From: Prevotella sp. CAG:1185
GTDB taxonomy: Bacteria; Bacteroidota; Bacteroidia; Bacteroidales; Bacteroidaceae
Direction: 5' to 3'
DNA: 11,870 nucleotides
Assembly: GCA_000436695.1 (NCBI GenBank)
Contig: HF992513.1
Span: 1-11,870, forward strand
Shown: one piece after another, positions 6,474 to 11,870 of the stretch
Numbering within the stretch: position 1 is the first letter of the stretch
Layout: every line of letters starts with the position of its first letter
The notes under the pieces: generated by a model
What the model saw: the letters and a program-made list of their open reading frames with translations, nothing else
The model's database searches: none
Told to the model about the DNA's origin: nothing
Translations under genes and position numbers: made by a program

Positions 6474-6738
6474 TAACAAAAAAGTGATATAACTGTCATT
6501 GTGGCGGCATAATTAATGTTATGATTTGTTGCGTGGCTGTCTGCCTCCGGCTTAATGTCGCCGCCGTTCTGGCTGCATTATCTCCGGCATGGCCCGCCGC
6601 ACAGGCTGAAAAAGCATACGCCGTCCGGCGCAATGTCATACGTCGTTAAGGCCTTGTTAAGGCGGCAGGATAGGGCTTAATTTACGGCAAAAAGACAAAA
6701 ATAGCGGATAAAGTGGCCACGTTTTGATTAATAATTCG
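6474..6738. other. divergent intergenic region between ychF and the TPR regulator
   Basis: No gene is supported here. The centre (about 6530-6660) is GC-rich with small inverted repeats such as CGCCG-TC-CGGCG (6619-6630) and a direct repeat GTTAAGG near 6645-6662. The right end turns AT-rich towards the promoter at 6739. A 164-codon open frame on the minus strand (6657-7151) overlaps the start of the regulator gene and has no protein-like features. Confidence 0.5.
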
Positions 6739-6746
6739 TACCTTTG
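6739..6746 (+). promoter_or_regulatory. promoter -7 element for the TPR regulator gene
   Basis: TACCTTTG is an exact match to TAnnTTTG in an AT-rich stretch. A TTTTG lies upstream at 6722-6726, but only 12 bp away, closer than the usual ~20 bp for a -33 element. The likely transcript start is near 6753, about 80 bases before the first in-frame ATG. Confidence 0.45.
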
Positions 6747-6834
6747 AGACCGGCCTTGTCTGATATTATGTTTTGAGTATTGCGGCTCTCTATGCATACA
6801 AGTCTTACGCCACGGCCTGCCGTCATGCAGCGTG

Positions 6835-8793
6835 ATGCTGACATGGGCGGTATTTCTGAGTGATGTTTTGCCGCTGAAATTAATTTTATCTGTTATGCGC
6901 TTGATGTATACCCAATACGGCAGACCTGCCTTATGTCTGTCTTTCCTTTTCGCCTGTGTCATTGAATGTTGCGTTGCGGCATGCCGCTTTTTGTGCCGCG
7001 GTGTGCGCTGCGTGGCTCTACGCGCCGCCGTGGCAGCATTGCTGTTGTCGTGTGTGTGTCCTGCGGTGGCAGGCGGGGCAGAAAAGAATGCGCTGAAGGA
7101 GCGGTGGACGGCATATCTGAAAGAGTATGTGCAGAATACTCCATCCAGCAAATTTTATATGAACGAGATCAACAAGATTAACCGCAGCAATGCCGACTCG
7201 CTGAAGCCTGCGCAGCTGGCAGCGAGCTATTATCCCATGTGCAAGATGTTCACCGAGAAGGGCGACTTTCTGGCTGAGGTGCTCTTTGCCAGGATGGTGT
7301 TCAACGAGGTGAAGAAGACGGCTTCAAAGAAGACCGACTTCCTGATAATGGCAAAGTATGCCAACTCGGCCGGAATAGGCTACACGATGCTCGGATTTCA
7401 TGAGGAAGGCCGCAAGATGTTCGACAGGGCAGCGGCCATAGCCCGCAAGCACGGCTTCAGAAAGGTGCTGTCGCAGATATACACCAATCAGGCACAGCTC
7501 TACTATGACACGCATGACTATGCCAAGGCGCTGAGGATGCTGATAAGTCTGAAGAGCCTGGCAGGGGCAAGCAGCATACTGTATAACAACATGGCGCTGG
7601 TCTACTGCGGACAGAAGGACATGCCCACGGCCATTGCCTGCCTCGACAGTGCGATACAGTGTGCCGCCGGCAACAGAGATGTGCTGTCGCGCGTTTATAT
7701 CAACAAGGGCGGACTGCTCACCGAGATGGGCAAATATAAAGAGGCCGAGAGTGCTCTTGTGATGGCAGAGAAGACGCTGCCGAGCGAAAAGTTTACGGTG
7801 TCAGAGCTGATGATAAGGCTCAACTTCGTACAGCTTTACATAGCCATGGGGCAGAAGCATAAGGCTCTCAGCGAGATTGGGTATATCGAGGAGAAAGTGA
7901 TACCGAAGCAGTCGGACGCCATAAAGGGCAAGTATCTCAAGGAAATAGCCACTCTCTACATGAAGCTCAACTATTACGAAAGGGCGTCGAGATGCCTGCA
8001 GGAGAGCATGAAACTCAACGACTCGCTCAACTTTGACAACCAGAAGAGGCAGCTCTTCCAGATGATGACATGGTATGACATAGCACAGCTGCGCAACGAC
8101 AACATGGAGCTGAAGATGAAGTATGATTTTGCCAACATCAAGCTGCGCAACCGCACGATAATATCTGTGGCCACCATACTCGTGGCCGTGCTGCTGTCGG
8201 TGCTCGTGGTTGTCAGTATAAAGAAGCGCAAGAACGAGCAGAGGCAGAGCGCTATAATACTCGAGCAGGAAAAGAAGCTGAGGATGCTTGAGCAGAAAGA
8301 GCACGAATGGGAGAAAAAGAGAATGGAGAGCGAAATAGGAAAGAAGAGCCGCGAGCTGACGACATTCTCGATAGACCTTTCGTCGATAGATAATCTGCAC
8401 AAGAACATCTGCGAGGAGCTGGCCGAGCTGAGCAAGGACATAGCCGAGGAAGACACGCGCAAGCGCGTCAACGGCATATCGCTGAAGCTGCGCCAGCAGA
8501 CCGCCAATAGGCTCAACGAGGGCTTCAAGACATACTTCAACGAGGTGTCGCCGCTCTTCGACGCCAAGCTCAAGGAGGCCCATCCTAACCTTACGCAGAA
8601 CGACTGCCGCCTGTGTGCCTACATATACATGGGACTGACCTCGAAGGAGATATCGCAGATAACGTTCCGCGAGGTTGAGTCGGTAGAGAAGAGCCGCAAC
8701 AGGCTCCGTAAGAAGATAAGCCTCGGCAGCGACGTGTCGATACGCGGATATCTGCAGTCGATAATTGACGACGGGCAGGACAGCGCGTCATGA
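6835..8793 (+). CDS. membrane-tethered TPR sensor protein with C-terminal LuxR-like HTH
   Basis: The reading frame gives ~652 residues; numbers here count from the GTG at 6832. Hydrophobic stretches lie at 33-55 and 61-80, the latter ending in a signal-peptidase-like PAVA-GGA. Residues ~85-435 are helical repeats of TPR type, for example YTNQAQLYYDTHDYAKAL and YINKGGLLTEMGKYKEAE. One membrane helix spans 443-463, followed by basic residues, a coiled coil (~465-510) and a LuxR-like HTH (~585-645, LTQNDCRLCAYIYMGLTSKE, then VESVEKSRNRLRKK). This is a known Bacteroidetes layout: periplasmic TPRs, cytoplasmic DNA-binding end. Ligand and target genes are unknown. The start is uncertain: ATGs at 6835, 6895 and 6904, or even the GTG at 7003, which would give a textbook signal peptide. 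The gene converges on the secreted propeller gene. Confidence 0.85.
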   Translation: MLTWAVFLSDVLPLKLILSVMRLMYTQYGRPALCLSFLFACVIECCVAACRFLCRGVRCVALRAAVAALLLSCVCPAVAGGAEKNALKERWTAYLKEYVQNTPSSKFYMNEINKINRSNADSLKPAQLAASYYPMCKMFTEKGDFLAEVLFARMVFNEVKKTASKKTDFLIMAKYANSAGIGYTMLGFHEEGRKMFDRAAAIARKHGFRKVLSQIYTNQAQLYYDTHDYAKALRMLISLKSLAGASSILYNNMALVYCGQKDMPTAIACLDSAIQCAAGNRDVLSRVYINKGGLLTEMGKYKEAESALVMAEKTLPSEKFTVSELMIRLNFVQLYIAMGQKHKALSEIGYIEEKVIPKQSDAIKGKYLKEIATLYMKLNYYERASRCLQESMKLNDSLNFDNQKRQLFQMMTWYDIAQLRNDNMELKMKYDFANIKLRNRTIISVATILVAVLLSVLVVVSIKKRKNEQRQSAIILEQEKKLRMLEQKEHEWEKKRMESEIGKKSRELTTFSIDLSSIDNLHKNICEELAELSKDIAEEDTRKRVNGISLKLRQQTANRLNEGFKTYFNEVSPLFDAKLKEAHPNLTQNDCRLCAYIYMGLTSKEISQITFREVESVEKSRNRLRKKISLGSDVSIRGYLQSIIDDGQDSAS

Positions 8794-8840
8794 TATATAT
8801 TGGCAATAGGCTGCCTGATATATATTTATCCTTATTCTTT
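8793..8840 (+). terminator. candidate terminator of the TPR regulator gene
   Basis: ATATATAT (8793-8800) pairs with 8818-8825, and GGCA (8802-8805) with TGCC (8812-8815) closes a six-base loop. A T-rich run TTATCCTTATTCTTTA follows. The stem is AT-rich and bulged, so the call is moderate. Confidence 0.4.
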
Positions 8841-9090
8841 ACCCAACCCCGGCATCATCATATCAACAGCCGCCACGCGTCACTCCGATGCGCATGCTGC
8901 CGGCTGCCGGTGTCTTTATGTGTGACTGTAGGTATGGCAGAAGTGTCCGGCAAATATATTCCCGGTGTGGCGTATGGGGTTAAACATTCAGGGGTAAATG
9001 CCTTGCCGGGATAGCTGCCTGCAGGCTGTGCATCTTTGTGGCGGTGACGGCTGTTAAGATAATATTTTTTATGCTATGAAGCCGTGTCAT
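8841..9090. other. convergent intergenic region, nothing coding seen
   Basis: The region lies between the 3' ends of two converging genes. It contains short GC palindromes such as GCCTGCAGGC (9017-9026) and repeated CCGG words, but no frame with protein-like content. A 74-codon open frame (8790-9014) has no recognisable features. Confidence 0.5.
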
Positions 9091-9147
9091 AAAAAGACGG
9101 GGCGCCGGCCTTAATGTTTCACAACAGTTATGTCATGCCGGCGCCCC
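9091..9147 (-). terminator. intrinsic terminator of the propeller gene (distal hairpin)
   Basis: GGGGCGCCGGC (9099-9109) and GCCGGCGCCCC (9137-9147) form an 11-bp GC-only stem with a 27-base loop. On the minus strand the stem is followed by GTCTTTTTAT, a U-run, which fits a rho-independent terminator for the gene ending at 9198. Confidence 0.65.
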
Positions 9148-9154
9148 ATTCAAT

Positions 9155-9192
9155 ATGCCGTGCCCATACGTGATTCAGATTAAGCACGGCAT
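9155..9192 (-). terminator. proximal 3' hairpin of the propeller gene
   Basis: ATGCCGTGC (9155-9163) pairs with GCACGGCAT (9184-9192) across a 20-base loop, only 5 bp after the stop codon. No U-run follows; it stands directly before the stronger hairpin and may protect the mRNA 3' end. Confidence 0.5.
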
Positions 9193-9197
9193 GCTAA

Positions 9198-11546
9198 TCA
9201 GTGAGTGATGTGCATTTTTCTTACTGTCTTGTTCTTTCCGTTATCCACCACGAGGATATACATGCCCTCGGGCACGTCGGTTACGTTCATCGTGGCTGTT
9301 GTGCCGCTCTCTGCAGCTGTCTTGACCACGTTGCCCGTCAGTCCGTAGAGGTTAATCTTCACGTTCTCTGCCGAGTTGAGGTCGATGTGTATCATGTCTG
9401 ATACCGGGTTAGGATATATCCTCACGCTGTTGTCGGCTGCTGTCTCGCCGAGGCTGATGCCTGTGCCTTCAGCATTAAGGTCGATGACGCAAGCGCCTGA
9501 CTCGCTGCCCTTGCGGATTGAGCATACCAGATATTGTCCGTTGTCAGACACGTCAGATATTGTGTAAACCCTGTATCCGTCTAAATCGGCGTTGTATTTC
9601 TCTGCTATCCAGTCGTTGAGGTCGCGCATGCCGTCTTCCTTTGTCCAGATGAACGGCACACCCCATATCTCTATGCCGGGCATTGTGGTCTGGAATGTAC
9701 CGAAGGCCAGTGAGCCGTCGTCAGACACTCCGTTTACAAGACCATAATAACCGTCCTTGGCAGGTGCGTTCTCGAGCATGCCTAACTGTATCACGCCTGT
9801 TTCCTCGTTCCATATATAAGGCTCGTTCATCAAGTGTTCGTCGGCTGTGCCGTCTGCTGCATATGCAAGCGGTCCTGTAGGTATGTATAAGCCGTATCCG
9901 CCGACCCATTTGCCGTTGGGAGAAACGCATGAGCACTCCTGCATTACATTCTTGTAGTCAGCAAGGCCTACTTCATTGTCCTTGAACAGAATGACGCCGT
10001 CGCCCCATACACCGTTTTCCTTCTTCCATACAGATGACACCCACATGCCGTCAATGTCCTGATATCCCGCAGCTACTGTGCCGTCGGCGTTCAGTGCGTC
10101 AACGCGAGCTATAGTGTTTCTTTCCTGATAAAGTCCGGGCAGTTCAGTCAGTTTTCCGTCTTCTTCGGTCCATATTGCAGCCACGGCCACGCTTTTCGAC
10201 TTGAATGAGTCGCCGTTGCGCATTGCATAAGAGTTGCCGCCCACGGTCTTGCCGTCGCCCGACACACAGTAGCCTCCGCTGGCACTTGTACCCATGGTTG
10301 CGAAGTAGCCCAGAGGAGTCCATTCGTCAGCGCTTCTGTCATAGCGTGCCATCTGGCATATCTCGGTCTCGGCAGACTCAAACTGACGGAAATAGAATGT
10401 GCTTGAAGTTCCGCATGTGTAGAACTCGGCTCCGTTGTATACAATGCTGTTTACTGTTCCTTCAGTGTCGGCCAGGTCAGTGTTTATCTGCTCCCATGTC
10501 TTGCCGTTGTCGGCTGAATATATTATGGCCTCGCCCTTGCCTGCCACGTAGACATCGTCGCCGTTCCATACGGCAGATAGCCATGTGCCGCTTATTTCAG
10601 ACTCAATTTCAGTCCATGTGGTTCCGCCGTCTGTGGTTACGGCTATGATGTTGTCGCCTACTACTATTCCTTTCTCCGTGTCAGCGAAGCTTACAGCCTT
10701 TAGCGCCTTGCCAAGGTCGGCGCACTGTGTCCATTCGCCTGCGCCTTCAGATGTGTATATGCGTCCTTCCTCGGTAACCATGTAGAACTTCTTGTCTGAT
10801 GCATGGCATATAGCTGCGGGATGGCCTTCCCAGCCTGTAGCTGCGCTCCATGTCTCTGCACCGTTCTCCGAATAGTAAAGCGCGCCGCTGCCGTCAGCCA
10901 GAACTGCTGCTGCAGCACCATAGAACTCGCCGCTGAAGTCTACATCCACAAACTTGTCTACATCGTCGTCCTTGCCCGGATGCTCATATTCATCAGTCCA
11001 CCATGAGCCAGAGCTAGTGGTAACTTGATAAAAAGCATTGTCACCTGCAATTATTCCAACATAGTTGTTAAGGAAACATACAGTATTTATAGGTGAATCC
11101 ATATTAGTAGGATTCCATCTTGTATTGAATCCTGTGTTTCTGATAACAATACCCTTATTGTCATCAGTCTTGCCTACTGCTATGTATCCTTTGTTTACGT
11201 TAACGATATCATTGAATGTGTATTTCTCTATATAAGACTTGCGTTTCAGTTCGGTATCTGGCTTTAGTATCGTATGTGCAACACCTGAAATATATTTGCC
11301 GTCGGCTGATATCACTCCGTTGCCTGCCGACCCCGGACCGTTTGACGATCCGCCTATATCTGTCATGTTTCCGTCCTGCGACGACCATAAGAAATATGGT
11401 GTAGCCTGTCCATAGGTTCCGCAAACAGTTCCGTCGTTAGAGATGCTTAACGGAATAAAATTGTCTTTCTGCATTTTAATCTGAGCAGAAGACGGGGCAG
11501 AAGCTAATAATGTTGCAACTGCAGCGAAAAGTACTTGCTTTTTCAT
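9198..11546 (-). CDS. secreted beta-propeller protein with Asp-box and HAF-type repeats and a T9SS sorting tail
   Basis: The protein has 782 residues. A signal peptide (1-21, MKKQVLFAAVATLLASAPSS-AQ) sends it to the periplasm, and the C-terminal ~80 residues (VRIYPNPVSDMIHIDL at 708-723 through MYILVVDNG at 762-770) form a type A T9SS sorting domain for export and surface attachment or release. Between them lie Asp-box motifs of the SxDxGxTW kind (YYSENGAETW 224-233, VTTDGGTTW 303-311, YSADNGKTW 343-351, weaker at 264-272) as in Ycf48 and BNR propellers. HAF-like repeats (SADGKYISGVA 80-90, SGDGKTVGGNSY 429-440, NADGTVAAGY 486-495, SPNGKWVGGYG 542-552, SDDGSLAFG 608-616) lie on both sides of that block. 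No sialidase catalytic set is visible, so binding is likelier than hydrolysis. Two hairpins follow the stop. Confidence 0.88.
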   Translation of the reverse strand: MKKQVLFAAVATLLASAPSSAQIKMQKDNFIPLSISNDGTVCGTYGQATPYFLWSSQDGNMTDIGGSSNGPGSAGNGVISADGKYISGVAHTILKPDTELKRKSYIEKYTFNDIVNVNKGYIAVGKTDDNKGIVIRNTGFNTRWNPTNMDSPINTVCFLNNYVGIIAGDNAFYQVTTSSGSWWTDEYEHPGKDDDVDKFVDVDFSGEFYGAAAAVLADGSGALYYSENGAETWSAATGWEGHPAAICHASDKKFYMVTEEGRIYTSEGAGEWTQCADLGKALKAVSFADTEKGIVVGDNIIAVTTDGGTTWTEIESEISGTWLSAVWNGDDVYVAGKGEAIIYSADNGKTWEQINTDLADTEGTVNSIVYNGAEFYTCGTSSTFYFRQFESAETEICQMARYDRSADEWTPLGYFATMGTSASGGYCVSGDGKTVGGNSYAMRNGDSFKSKSVAVAAIWTEEDGKLTELPGLYQERNTIARVDALNADGTVAAGYQDIDGMWVSSVWKKENGVWGDGVILFKDNEVGLADYKNVMQECSCVSPNGKWVGGYGLYIPTGPLAYAADGTADEHLMNEPYIWNEETGVIQLGMLENAPAKDGYYGLVNGVSDDGSLAFGTFQTTMPGIEIWGVPFIWTKEDGMRDLNDWIAEKYNADLDGYRVYTISDVSDNGQYLVCSIRKGSESGACVIDLNAEGTGISLGETAADNSVRIYPNPVSDMIHIDLNSAENVKINLYGLTGNVVKTAAESGTTATMNVTDVPEGMYILVVDNGKNKTVRKMHITH

Positions 11547-11613
11547 AGTTCGTAATTATTAAGGGGTTAATACTTTGGTCTGATAAGGCGAGTGATGTAT
11601 TTAGATTTATCTT

Positions 11614-11639
11614 CAAAATATTTTTATGTTTAATCCCAA
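11614..11639 (-). promoter_or_regulatory. weak promoter candidate for the propeller gene
   Basis: On the minus strand TATTTTG (11620-11614) is one base short of TAnnTTTG, and TTGG (11639-11636) lies 19 bases upstream from T to T, the expected spacing for a -33 element. The leader would be about 60 bases. Confidence 0.3.
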
Positions 11640-11686
11640 TCTTGCATTATGCACGGTTTGGGTTTAATATAGAGGTTAATATGCTT

Positions 11687-11753
11687 GTTTTTTATTTTTT
11701 CTTTCTTTTTTCGTCTCCTTTCTTTTTGTCTTTATTGCAGCTCTTTTTTATAT
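11687..11753. other. polypyrimidine tract
   Basis: Over about 67 bases the plus strand is almost entirely T and C, with runs of T broken by a few A and G. It lies in the spacer between two minus-strand surface-protein genes, so the nascent minus-strand RNA would be A/G-rich. No ORF is present. Confidence 0.6.
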
Positions 11754-11774
11754 GTCAAGATCGTTTTATTATTT

Positions 11775-11800
11775 GCCGGCACATGACAGGATGTGCCGGC
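11775..11800. terminator. hairpin 3' of the partial right-edge gene
   Basis: GCCGGCACAT (11775-11784) and ATGTGCCGGC (11791-11800) form a perfect 10-bp stem with a six-base loop, 19 bp past the stop of the gene at the right edge. The T-run (TTTT) is on the plus-strand side; the minus-strand side reads AAATAATAAAA, so classical termination for the minus-strand gene is not certain. Confidence 0.5.
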
Positions 11801-11819
11801 TTTTAGAAAAACGTTACTT

Positions 11820-11870
11820 TTATTTTACCACAATTTTGCGGCCGTTGATAATATATATACCTCTTTTCAG
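11820..11870 (-). CDS. 3' end of a probable T9SS-exported protein (partial)
   Basis: Reading the minus strand from the window edge gives LKRGIYIINGRKIVVK and then TAA (11822-11820). The pattern K-x-GIYI(I/V)NGRK(I/V)(V/L)VK is the usual very end of T9SS/Por type A sorting domains in Prevotella-like organisms. Only 16 residues are visible, so the rest of the protein is unknown. It lies upstream of, and in the same direction as, the propeller gene, but a ~270-bp spacer with a hairpin separates them, so they are probably separate transcripts of a surface-protein locus. Confidence 0.7.
   Translation of the reverse strand: MKRGIYIINGRKIVVK

Noticed and set aside
7042..7060. Lipoprotein lipobox (LLLSC) in the TPR regulator
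   Set aside because: The -2 residue is Leu, and the downstream PAVA-GGA is a better ordinary signal-peptidase site; a lipid anchor is also hard to reconcile with the later membrane helix and HTH.
6657..7151. 164-codon minus-strand open frame across the regulator's 5' end
   Set aside because: It is Arg/His/Thr-rich with no motif, covers the regulator's promoter and signal-peptide region, and is probably not coding.
7801..8583. 260-codon minus-strand open frame, Leu/Val-rich
   Set aside because: It is an antisense shadow of the TPR regulator; its Leu/Tyr-rich composition follows from the plus-strand codons.
9198..11546. Sialidase activity suggested by the Asp-box motifs
   Set aside because: Asp boxes are structural blade motifs; no Arg triad or FRIP-type motif was seen, and the repeats resemble Ycf48-like propellers more.

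Overview
The window looks like chromosomal DNA of a Bacteroidales bacterium, most likely Prevotella or a close relative. Three things point there. Two proteins end in a type IX secretion (T9SS, Por) sorting tail. Promoter candidates match the Bacteroidetes -7 element TAnnTTTG rather than sigma70 boxes. Start codons lack clear Shine-Dalgarno sequences. The species cannot be fixed from the sequence alone.

Left part (1-2800). After a possible 3' end of an upstream gene and an AT-rich spacer with a 7-bp tandem repeat comes a plus-strand gene for an unusual two-part protein: a YitT/YczE-like six-helix membrane domain fused to a cytidylate-kinase-like domain. It is followed by a plus-strand GNAT acetyltransferase of the phosphinothricin/methionine-sulfoximine acetyltransferase type. 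Both genes are followed by hairpins.

Middle part (2800-6450). Three minus-strand genes lie in a row: a class II Fic AMP-transferase with a C-terminal winged helix, prolipoprotein diacylglyceryl transferase (lgt), and the Obg-family ATPase ychF. They do not look like one operon. Identical 29-bp palindromes bracket the Fic gene, a 180-bp element with 19-bp terminal inverted repeats separates ychF from lgt, and both fic and ychF have their own promoter candidate. lgt and ychF are ordinary housekeeping genes.

Right part (6450-11870). A plus-strand gene encodes a membrane-tethered regulator: signal region, TPR sensor, one membrane helix, coiled coil and a cytoplasmic LuxR-like HTH. It converges on a large minus-strand gene for a secreted beta-propeller protein with Asp-box and HAF-type repeats and a T9SS tail. 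The last 51 bases are the 3' end of a second minus-strand gene whose C-terminus also looks like a T9SS tail, so the right edge may be a locus of surface proteins. The regulator might control its neighbours, but only proximity suggests it.

No rRNA, tRNA, CRISPR array, transposase or phage gene was seen. The items most worth following up are the membrane-kinase fusion, the palindromes around fic, the MITE-like element upstream of lgt, and the nested propeller architecture of the secreted protein.
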